From Glandiceps talaboti (taxonomy: Eukaryota; Hemichordata; Enteropneusta; Spengelidae): a stretch of 64,000 nt of DNA. This document shows, in pieces, positions 22,931-34,700 of this stretch; within the stretch, counting starts at the first letter, position 1, and each line of letters starts with the position of its first letter. The stretch is from positions 23,968,464 to 24,032,463 of the forward strand of contig NC_135559.1 of assembly GCF_964340395.1 (NCBI RefSeq), given 5' to 3'. The position numbers and the translations under genes are program-made. The notes under the pieces are model-generated. The model searched no databases. It was not told where the DNA came from and worked only from the letters and a program-made list of their open reading frames with translations.

Positions 22931-23362
22931 CAGGATTTTCCTATTAACCAAGCAAGTGGGGTTTCTTATCGTTTCTTATCTCTAAGTAGCATTTGTTGCC
23001 AATATTTACAAATGTGATAATGTACTCTTACATAACACCAAGTCAACATTTGTAAATGTTTCTCTTGCTTACTGGTACTTTCGGGCATTTCAACACTGAA
23101 ACAAATTCCCGAAAGTTTGAGTTAATTTTCATTTTACAACAAATCCCACCATCTTTATTTTAACAGAGAACAAGTGGCGTATTTTATTTGGAACTATTTT
23201 TCTCTCTGCATGATCACTGTAATTCAAAAGTGCAGTTCACAGCACAAGATTATTTTCAAGGCAAAGTTAAGCTCATTGTTATAATCAGTTGTTATCAGTT
23301 TTATTGACCTATTGTCAGTGACATTGCAAACAGCTTTAGAGATGCAAACAATGTTTATTATA
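22931..23362. other. Unique sequence
   Basis: Only a small inverted pair, CTTTCGGG and CCCGAAAG near 23078-23117, was noticed. Confidence 0.4.
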
Positions 23363-23389
23363 CCCGACTTGCTGGCTCACCAAGTCGGG
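23363..23389 (+). repeat. Perfect 9-bp-arm hairpin
   Basis: CCCGACTTG (23363-23371) and CAAGTCGGG (23381-23389) enclose CTGGCTCAC. GC-rich hairpins of this kind head the family-2 repeats at 28070 and 40942, so this may be the head of another such element running rightwards. Confidence 0.5.
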
Positions 23390-24759
23390 ATTGTAGCACT
23401 TGAACGGCTAATACCGGAGTTTTCTGAAAACTAGCCCTGGGCCACTTTTCGGAAAATCGGCAAATTCGGAACCACAACAGAGGAACTAAATAGAAGCTCA
23501 GGGCAATTATTCGGCAGTCAACACTCAACAGCCCATGTGGCTCATATCATTACTAATAGGGACATACCGGTTTAGGGACACAACAATTAGGAAGACAAGA
23601 ATAATAAGTTCATTTTATAATAATTCAAATATATCAAATGAAACATTTTATTTGCTATCAGTCTATCAGCATTGATTGTATTATTGCTTTTATTCATTAT
23701 TAAGGAGCTTCAAATGATTTATAGTAGAACCCATTTCATGAAATGAAGTCTCCCATCTAATACATGTGTGTAGTGTGGCTCGTAGTTGCTCATTCCATTT
23801 TGGGTGTGTGGATTGCTTGTTAGACACATAACACAAATGCACTCCAAATCTGAGCATTTATGCTGCTTATTATCATTTACTTTGTAATATATAAAACATT
23901 ACATGATCAAAAATATACACCACCTGATTCATTTTCTCCTTACATGCAATTAAGGTGTAACTAAAATTAATGTGATAAGACCAACCCTAGAGAGAAATAA
24001 TATGTGCCAAGGCATTTCCCACCATATCTTATCTGTTACTATCTGTAAAACATAGGACGTCCACACTACCTCTCAAATAAGCTACCATTTCTCAAGTACA
24101 TTTGCGGTGTGGCTACCCATCTCGTAAATAATTTAGACCCGATCTGAAATGCGAATGGCCATAAAGTTTTAAATGGACAACACGGAAAATGGTCAATCGT
24201 TTGAGCTATGGATTTATAGGAAAACAACTGACCAGCATGACACAAAATGAACAGTCTGATTCTAGAGTTACAGATATATGTAGTCAACGAAGTATCTTTT
24301 TTAGCACTGTAATGTGATATTTGCCAAAGCCTCAAGGACTGGTGAATTTGAATTTATCTCGATACCGTCACACGGACTCCCTCTCTAGTCAGGCAATGTA
24401 TGTGTTCCTATTTTTTTTCTTGAGATTTTATAGGATCAACTTTGAAGGGGTCAGTTTCTTTGTACAGTTGTGATGGTTTGTTTGCAAATGTCTGGGTTTT
24501 CCCAACAAGTTTGACAAAACGTAGTACAACTTTTGTCGTTATACTGCACTGTTTTCCAATGTTCTTGTCGCATATTTCTGTCAATTCCTGATCCTTTGTG
24601 AGATCCAAGTGAAGTCGTCATTCGAGGTTTTTCGTTTCGTCGATGCCTCAAAAATAACCATTACAAATAGAATAGAATTGTCAATTGACTGAAACCAAGC
24701 ATGTCAACTTTATATTTATTATTATAAATTGGATACTGTTCAGCTAAAAGTGGTGTATG
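23390..24759. other. Unique sequence with undefined short frames
   Basis: No splice-supported exon was found. The minus strand at 24451-24651 has a cysteine cluster discussed under rejected items. Confidence 0.35.
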
Positions 24760-25135
24760 TCTGAATATACAGATTCATAGGAACAGTTTAAATCTGGTTT
24801 ATAGGTACTGTTCAAAACACTTTGATACAACTGTTCCTAGTAATCATGACCATGCCCTTAGTAACAGTGAAATTATTACAGGCATATTACAAAGATAACA
24901 AAAGACAGGTATGTAAGTGAATTACGAATAAAAAAATGTATGTAAATATGCCTAGCAAAAAGACCATGTCCATAGCAACAGCTAAACGATGGTTTCTATT
25001 GCAAAGATGAAACTGGGGAAGGGTAGGCATGTGAATAACAATTCCATAAATGTAAGCAAATATGTGTGGCCACAAGGCCACACCCATAGCAACATCCAAA
25101 TACTGAGTTGTGCTACAATACCATTGGCAATATTT
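24760..25135 (+). mobile_element. Family-1 tail fragment, copy d
   Basis: Contains ACCATGCCCTTAGTAACAGT, ATGCCTAGCAAAAAGACC, CCATAGCAACAGCTAAA and the terminal motif GAGTTGTGCTACAATACC. Other copies end the same way (25929, 50886). Confidence 0.65.
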
Positions 25136-25475
25136 TTTTAGTAATTAGGCTATATCTTAACAATGCTAACTTCAAATCGTTAATTGCATAATTAATGATT
25201 TTTTGATAATTAGGCAATATGTTAACTATGGAAGCTCCAAATTTCACGTAGTATCAGATAATTAATTTTCCAATTGAGGAGTACATCATGTATAATACCA
25301 AAAGTTCAGAATTTTGCATTCCAAAAATGTGGAGGACCAAAAATTGATTTGCTCTTATGGCAGGCATTCAGTTTAAATCTGGTGACTTGTAAAGGTGATC
25401 CTGTGTATGCAGAATCAGCTAAAAACAAATTTTGTTTGCATGATTAACAATCATATTTGTTTCATTTGACTGTAG

Positions 25476-25597
25476 TGAGGGTGATGCTGTCCAAGTGTAT
25501 GCAGAAGCAGCTAAACACAATCTGACAACAAATGGAAATGTTTGGTTTGTGTCAGAGCATGCATTAATTGGTAAAGCTCTCCAGCAAGCACCCGAAG
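25476..25597 (+). CDS. GRIN1: GRIN1 exon (amino-terminal domain)
   Basis: 122 bases encoding [18 protein letters not shown] through [17 protein letters not shown], like the vertebrate ATD stretch that ends in YAPDG. The acceptor is TTTGACTGTAG and the donor is GAAG|GTAATG. It starts by completing a codon (one base, T) and ends with one base of the next codon. The frame before the acceptor is closed by stops. This is the most upstream exon recognised. Confidence 0.92.
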
Positions 25598-25687
25598 GTA
25601 ATGCTTTGAAAGTTACTATTTTGTTTAGAAATTTGTTGAAATTTAGCACAACAGAACTCAGGTTCAGTGTGTTATAGGCATGGTGAA

Positions 25688-25756
<69 letters not shown>

Positions 25757-28700
25757 CAACTATTCTTTTTGATCAAAAATCAAAAATCTATAATTCCAAA
25801 ATTACTGTGAATTGAAATTCACATTACAAAGTTAACAATGGGAATGGGTAGGTAAGTGACTAAAGAGTCCAAAAAATGTATGCAAATATCCCCAGCAACA
25901 AGACCATGTTCATAGCAACAGCCAAATACAGTTGTGCTACAACGCCCTTGGCACTATTTTTTCTTGTCAGTTGTATGATTGACATACTTATTTCTAGGTA
26001 TGATTGACATACTTATTTCTAGGTATGATTGACATACTTATTTCTAGGTATGATTGACATACTTTTTCTAGGTATAATTGGTGTTCACTTGATGAATGGT
26101 ACAGATGAACTCTCCCATGTAACTGACGCTATTCATATCATAGCAAAAGCATTGAAAAGTTTCTTTGAAGAAAATACAACAGCGCCACCAAAGACCTGTC
26201 AAAATTCTGGTGATTTTTGGCAAGATGGACCTTCATTTTACAGGTAAAATTGTTTGTTTTCCAAAGTACATTGTTATTAGACAACTTTGACACCAAATTC
26301 AGGTTGAGATTTAGGTGAATGTCTAGTCTACCTTTGAAGGGTTCCACTTACTCTAAAATTTACTGAAATTCTTTATCATTTTATTGTATAGCATGATATC
26401 TATTTGATATTTGTAATACTTAAATCTCTGAAGCTTACAATAGTGATATGTATTTGATTAGATCATGAGGGACTGTGTTCAAAATCACAAACTTTTTGAA
26501 GGATATAAAAACAATAGTTAAGTGTTAAAGCTGCCACTGATGGCACCCATACTATTACTAACTACAGAAATTACAGAACAGTGGTGTTTAACAGGAACTA
26601 AGAAAAATGTGATTTTGTCCAAACTGATTTAGTTGATGTCAGTCATAAAAAGTCACTTTCACTAAGTTTCTGTATGTTGTATGACTTCTCTAGAAAAAAG
26701 ATAAATCAAATTATTCAAATTAGCTATGGTCAGACCCTACACTGGGATAAGAAATTCTGAATAAGTAGCTATGAACAGACCCTACACTGGGATAAGGAAT
26801 TCTGGATAAGTAGCTATGGTCAGACCCTACACTGGGATAAGAAATTCTAAATAAGTAGCTATGAACAGACCCTACACTGGGATAAGGAATTCTGGATAAG
26901 TAGCTATGAACAGACCCTACACTGGTTAAGGAATTCTGAATAAGTAGCTATGGTCAGACCCTACACTGGGATAAGGAATTCTGAATAAGTAGCTATGGTC
27001 AGACCCTACACTGGGATAAGAAATTCTAAATAAGTAGCTATGAACAGACCCTACACTGGGATAAGGAATTCTGGATAAGTAGCTATGAACAGACCCTACA
27101 CTGGGATAAGGAATTCTGGATAAGTAGCTATGAACAGACCCTACACTGGGATAAGGAATTCTGGATAAGTAGCTATGGTCAGACCATACACTGGGATAAG
27201 AAATTCTAAATAAGTAGCTATGAACAGACCCTACACTGGGATAAGGAATTCTGGATAAGTAGCTATGAACAGACCCTACACTGGTTAAGGAATTCTGAAT
27301 AAGTAGCTATGGTCAGACCCTACACTGGGATAAGGAATTCTTGATAAGTAGCTATGGTCAGACCCTACACTGGGATAAGGAATTCTGGATAAGTAGCTAT
27401 GGTCAGACCCTACACTGGGATAAGGAATTCTGGATAAGCAATGAGGGAGGTAAACTCAATTACTTAATGTAACTTGCACCTTTGTTGATCAGTCAATTAG
27501 AAATAGGAATGAAGATGTAAGTATAGTATACCCCAGTGTATGGCAGGTCACTTTATTGCTATAATTAATTTACTTCCCTACCCCAGTGTATGGCAGGTCA
27601 CTTCATTGCTATAATTCATTTACTTCCCTACCCCAGTGTATGGCAGGTCACTTTATTGCTATAATTAATTTACTTCCCTACCCCAGTGTATGGCAGGTCA
27701 CTTTATTGCTATAATTAATTTACTTCCCTACCCCAGTGTATGGCAGGTCACTTCATTGCTATAATTCATTTACTTCCCTACCCCAGTGTATGGCAGGTCA
27801 CTTTATTGCTATAATTCATTTACTTCCCTACCCCAGTTTATGGCAGGTCACTTCATTGATATAATTAATTTACTTCCCTACCCCAGTGTATGGCAGGTCA
27901 CTTCATTGCTATAATTAATTTACTTCCCTACCCCAGTGTACGGCAGGTCACTTCATTGCTATAATTAATTTACTTCCCTACCCCAGTGTACGGCAGGTCA
28001 CTTCATTGCTATAATTAATTTACTTCCCTACCCCAGTGTATGGCAGGTCACTTTATTGCTATAATTATTAGCCCCCAAAGGGCGAAGTTCGACGGGGGCT
28101 ACTACGTTGGCCTCCGTTCAACTGTCCATCCATCCGTCCATCTGTATCCACCTGTATCTCCAATATGCATGCGCCATTTTCAACCAAACCTGGTACAAAT
28201 GTGAGATGTTATAGATGGCATATACACGTCACTTGGTTTTACAACCCTCATGACAACAGCGAAATAGCGGCCATATTTGTCTTAAATGATCACACTTTGC
28301 CCAATAACTCTTGAAGTTTAAGAGATAGAGACCTCATTCAAGTTTCTTCACCCATGTTATCAATCATGAGGTTTTTAATGGCACATTACTTTTGACCTTG
28401 ACCTCCATCTTCAAGGTCAAATAGCCATATTATTGCCAAAGTGTGTATGTATATCTTTGATATGCATGTCAGATGCTATAGTCTGCAGTAACAGCACAAT
28501 GGTGGCTATATTTGTCATAATTAAGTAATATAATTCATTTACTTCCCTACCCGGTGTTTAGATCAGCAATTGTTCATGACATGGTGATCCCATCAGTGAT
28601 ATGCAAATGAGGTCTAAAAATGTGTCTTTTTGGTCAAAAATCTAAAATTCTAAAACTAATGAGCTGATTAGGCTGAATTGTTGGGAATGTTGTTTAGGGT

Positions 28701-31700
28701 GTTTGGGTTAAGAATTGATCATAACGTTGTTTAGGGTGTTTGGGTTAAGAATTGATCATAACGTGATGATTTTTATTCAGTGGCAGTGATATTTGTAGTG
28801 AACAGTCATGATTTACAGCACAACTCAAAAATGTTAATACATAGAGACTACATCCAAGTGACTGCCCCCACATTGCCAGGTTTAAACTTTCTTTTGAGAC
28901 ATTGACCTTTGGCTTTGACTCTGATCCTCAGGTTCAATTATTGAAATTCAGCAATTTCCTGCATTATCATCATTTGAAATCATGTCTCTATTCAGTCGCA
29001 TAGAAGTCAAGTATTTGAAGGGTGCTGTGACTTCTACAAAGACTTGTTATATCTGAAGTGTGTGTATGAGATTAATTTTTGCAAAAACTGTTTCATCTAT
29101 ATTTCTTTCCATGTGTAAGTATTGTTGTATCTGACCTTCGACCTTTATTCTCACTGAAAGGACTTTGATAGACACAAAGTTAAAGAATGGAGAGACTGGA
29201 CAGGTGTCTTTCAACGTGCAAGGAGACAGAGCAACTCCTTCTTATGTGATTGTCAATTCACAAAAGGTTGCAAACACAGGTACTTCTGTTCCAGTCAAGG
29301 TTGGAGAATGGGACTTCCAGACGAAGTTAAATGTAGAAAAATCAAATATAGTCTGGCCAGGTGGAAGAATGGGTCAAAAACCAGAAGGAGTGTCTCTGTC
29401 TTCAAGACTGCAGGTATTTAAAGGGAATTAAAGTGTGGCTAGAAATATCATTAATTTATTTAGGATGTTTTAGAGTCTGAAAAGAGAAGCAAATCTGTTT
29501 ATAATTAGCAGTCAACATTTCTTGAATCTCTTGGGGCTTTGTCAGAGAGAATATGAATTGAACCTTTGGACATAAGCAGCTGGTTGAAAGGCAAAGGATA
29601 CTCTTTAAATTCACCATGATTGGTATGTAATTTGCATGTAATTTGCATGTAATTTGCATAGATTGAAGTGGTACGTGGAAGTGATATATACCGGTAGACT
29701 TGGTAGGAATTCACCATGATTGGTATGTAATTTGCATGTAATTTGCATAGAATGAAGTGGTAGGTGGAAGTGATATATAGGCCTTGGTAGGAATTCACCA
29801 TAATTGGTATGTAATTTGCATGTAATTTGCATAGATTAAAGTGGTAGGTGGAAGTGATATATAGGCCTTGGTAGGAATTCACCATGATTGGTATGTAATT
29901 TGCATGTAATTTGCATAGATTGAAGTGGTAGGTGGAAGTGATATATAGGCCTTGGTAGGAATTCACCATAATTGTTATGTAATTTGCATAGATTAAAGTG
30001 GTAGGTGGAAGTGGTATATAGGCCTTGGTAGGAATTCACCATAATTGGTATGTAATTTGCATGTAATTTGCATAGATTGAAGTGGTAGGTGGAAGTGATA
30101 TATAGGCCTTGGTAGGAATTCACCATAATTGGTATGTAATTTGCATGTAATTTGCATAGATTGAAGTGGGAGGTGGAAGTGATATATAGGCCTTGGTAGA
30201 AATTCACCATAATTGTTATCTAATTTGCATGTAATTTGCATAGATTGAAGTGGTAGGTGGAAGTGGTATATAGGCCTTGGTAGGAATTCACCATAATTGG
30301 TATCTAATTTGCATGTTATTTGCATAGATTGAAGTGGTAGGTGGAAGTGGTATATAGGCCTTGGTAGGAATTCACCATAATTGGTATGTAATTTGCATAG
30401 ATTGAAGTGGTAGGTGGAAGTGGTATATAGGCCTTGGTGGGGAACTTCTCGTTAAACATGTTGTCAACAATTACAATAACAAAGCAACAGTTGACAACAT
30501 GTTTAACAGAAGTTGCTTTGAAATGCCTATTATTTACGCCTAAGTTCTTATTGATGCCAGGTCTGTACTGAAAAGTGAAAGTGAATAAAACCAATGCATT
30601 TGATTTCTTTTAAAGTGAAAGTTTTTATTAAACATAGTGAATTCATAAGGTATCATTTCTCTTTAATTAGCAAACATGGCCATGCCTTAAAGATAAGAAT
30701 GGTGGGTAGTCAAGTGAACAAACTTTTCAAAAATTGGCACAAATATACCTAGCAACCAAGTCCACAGTCAGAACAACATCAAAGTGGCTAGCTATTACAA
30801 AGGTAGAAACACTGGTGGGTATTTCAGTGAATCAGCATTCACAAAATGTACACAGCAACCATCAAAATGCCCATAGCAACAACCAAACAATTACCACGTG
30901 TCTTGTGCATATATGATAATAATATCAGGTACCTGTCAACTTAGCTCAATTAACTAAATGATGTCCAAATTATCAAACATTCTAAAACACTTTCTTCAAG
31001 TTGTGCTCATCAGTGCCACTTATTTTCCATGTGCATTATTTTCAACTGTGTATCATCTTATCTTTGTGTTACAGATAACAACTATTGAAACCCATCCCTT
31101 TGTATTTGTAAAACCACTTGAAAATACAGGGGAATGTAGTAAAACAATTAATGCTGTGCAATGTCGCAAGCATAATGCTACAGGGGAATGTAAGTTGACA
31201 TACAAGTATATTTACCTTACAAGTCCATCTAATCATGTATGTTATAATGCCTCTTTATCATTTCTGTAGGTGGTTTTAATCAGTTCATGTGTAAAATATT
31301 CAAATAAAGTTGAACGTTATGTATGTATATATTAGACGTACATGACTGTACATTTGGACTTTGTAGATGTGTATGTTGGGCTAAATTGAAAATTTAAACC
31401 ATTTTCCAGTAGATAGACACATACTAAAGTCTTTTCTATTTATACCATTACAAAGTGGTTACCAGCTGGTAGTCCAGACCAAATGTTTGCTATCATTGTG
31501 GTACTATTACTACTGTTACAGAGTGGTCACACCAACTGGTAGTACAGACTAAATGTGTGCTACCATTGTGGTACTATTACTACCATTACAGAGTGGTAAT
31601 ATAGTGTGTACTATTACTACCAGAGTGATCAGCAGGTGGTAGTACAGACCAAAGGTGTGCTATCATTTTGGTACTATTACTACCATTACAAAGTGGTAAT

Positions 31701-34700
31701 ACAGTGTGTACTATTACTACCATTACAAAGTGGTACTATAGTGTGTACTTAGTCTATTACTACCATTACAGAGTGGTCACCAGCTGGTAGTCCAGACCAA
31801 CTGTGTGTTATCATAGTCTGCACTATTACTACCATTACAGAGTGGTCATCAGTTGGTAGTCCAGACCAAATGTGTGTTATCATTTTGGTACTGTAGTGTG
31901 TACTATTACTACCATTGCAGAGTGGTCACAAGCTGGTAGTCCAGACCAAATGTTTGCTATCATTGTGGTACAGTTACTACCATTACAACGTATTCACCAG
32001 TTGGTAGTCCAGACCAAATATATACTATCATTGTGGTACTATAGTGTGTACTATTACTACTATTACAGAGTGGTCACCAGTTGGTAGTCCAGACCAAATG
32101 TGTGTTATCATTCTGGTACTATAGTGTGTACTATTACTACCATTACAGAGTGTTCACCAGGTGGTAGTCTAGACCAAAGGTGTGCTATTATTGTGTTACT
32201 ATAGTCTGTTGCAAAGTCCAACAGCTATGATGTCAGTACCGTACTCATTCTCTAGCCGTCAGCCAGTGATGATAATGTGACTCCGCTACACTCATTTACT
32301 ATAGCTTGTTAATTGAATCATAGTTTTTTGTGACAGAGTGTAGTGGAGCCATAGATTCAGTCAGTAGACAGGCTATAGTGAATGATTGTAGTGGAGCCAT
32401 AGATTCAGTCAGTAGACAGGCTATAGTGAATGAGTGTAGTGGAGTAGTCATAGATTAATTCAGTCAGTAGACAGGCTATAGTGAATGAATGTAGTGGAGC
32501 CATAGATTCAGTCAGTAGACAGGCTATAGTGAATGAGTGTAGTGGAGTCACAGATTTAGTCAGTAGACAGGCTATAGTGAATGAGTGTAGTGGAGCCATA
32601 GATTCAGTCAGTAGACAGGCTATAGTGAATGAGTGTAGTGGAGTAGTCATAGATTAATTCAGTCAGTAGACAGGCTATAGGGAATGAGTGTAGTGGAGTC
32701 ACATATTCAGTCAGTAGACAGGCTATAGTGAATGAGTGTAGTGGAGCCATATATTCAGTCAGTAGACAGGCTATAGTGAATGAGTGTAGTAGAGCCATAT
32801 ATTCAGTCAGTAGACAGGCTATAGTGAATGAGTGTAGTGGAGCCATAGATTCAGTCAGTAGACAGGCTATAGTGAATGAGTGTAGTGGAGTAGTCATAGA
32901 TTAATTCAGTCAGTAGACAGGCTATAGTGAATGAATGTAGTGGAGCCATAGATTCAGTCAGTAGACAGGCTATAGTGAATGAGTGTAGTGGAGCCATATA
33001 TTCAGTCAGTAGACAGGCTATAGTGAATGAGTGTAGTAGAGCCATATATTCAGTCAGTAGACAGGCTATAGTGAATGAGTGTAGTGGAGCCATAGATTCA
33101 GTCAGTAGACAGGCTATAGTGAATGAGTGTAGTGGAGTAGTCATAGATTAATTCAGTCAGTAGACAGGCTATAGTGAATGAATGTAGTGGAGCCATAGAT
33201 TCAGTCAGTAGACAGGCTATAGTGAATGAGTGTAGTGGAGTCACAGATTTAGTCAGTAGACAGGCTATAGTGAATGAGTGTAGTGGAGCCATAGATTCAG
33301 TCAGTAGACAGGCTATAGTGAATGAGTGTAGTGGAGTAGTCATAGATTAATTCAGTCAGTAGACAGGCTATAGGGAATGAGTGTAGTGGAGTCACATATT
33401 CAGTCAGTAGACAGGCTATAGTGAATGAGTGTAGTGGAGCCATATATTCAGTCAGTAGACAGGCTATAGTGAATGAGTGTAGTGGAGCCATAGATTCAGT
33501 CAGTAGACAGGCTATAGTGAATGAGTGTAGTGGAGCCATATATTCAGTCAGTAGACAGGCTATAGTGAATGAGTGTAGTAGAGCCATATATTCAGTCAGT
33601 AGACAGGCTATAGTGAATGAGTGTAGTGGAGCCATATATTCAGTCAGTAGACAGGCTATAGTGAATGAGTGTAGTAGAGCCGTATATTCAGTCAGTAGAC
33701 AGGCTATAGTGAATGAGTGTAGTGGAGCCATAGATTCAGTCAGTAGACAGGCTATAGTGAATGAATGTAGTGGAGCCATAGATTCAGTCAGTAGACAGGC
33801 TATAGTGAATGAATGTAGTGGAGCCATAGATTCAGTCAGTAGACAGGCTATAGTGAATGAGTGTAGTGGAGCCATAGATTCAGTCAGTAGACAGGCTATA
33901 GTGAATGAATGTAGTGGAGTAGTCATAGATTCAGTCAGTAGACAGGCTATAGTGAATGAATGTAGTGGAGCCATAGATTAATTCAGTCAGTAGACAGGCT
34001 ATAGTGAATGAGTGTAGTGGAGTCACAGATTCAGTCAGTAGACAGGCTATAGTGAATGAGTGTAGTGGAGCCATATATTCAGTCAGTAGACAGGCTACAG
34101 TGAATGGGTGTAGTGGAGCCATAGATTAATCCAGTCAGTAGACAGGCTACAGTGAATGAGTGTAGTGGAGCCATAGATTCAGTCAGTAGACAGGCTATAG
34201 TGAATGAGTGTAGTGGAGCCATAGATTCAGTCAGTAGACAGGCTATAGTGAATGAGTGTAGTGGAGCCATAGATTCAGTCAGTAGACAGGCTATAGTGAA
34301 TGAGTGTAGTGGAGTTACAGATTCAGTCAGTAGACAGGCTATAGTGAATGAGTGTAGTACGTAGAGTCACAGATTCAGTCAGTAGACAGGCTATAGTGAA
34401 TGAGTGTAGTGGAGTTACAGATTCAGTCAGTAGACAGGCTATAGTGAATGAATGTAGTGGAGCCATATATTCAGTCAGTAGACAGGCTATAGTGAATGAA
34501 TGTAGTAGAGTCACAGATTCAGTCAGTAGACAGGCTATAGTGAATGAGTGTAGTGGAGTTACAGATTCAGTCAGTAGACAGGCTATAGTGAGTGAGTGTA
34601 GTGGAGTCCCTCAAGATTCAGTCAGTAGACAGGCTAATGTGAATGAGTGTAGTGGAGTCACATATTCAGTCAGTAGACAGGCTACAGTGAATGAGTGTAG

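Noticed and set aside
24408-24651. Cysteine cluster (SCTTFCQTCWENPDICKQ) resembling the C-terminal finger of piggyBac-type transposases
   Set aside because: Only one short stretch fits, the usual following Cys/His residues are missing, the two overlapping frames disagree, and no transposase core or ends were found nearby.
29505-30325. Minus-strand frames through the 84-bp array
   Set aside because: Repeat artefact; the period is divisible by three and the predicted peptides are just the translated unit.
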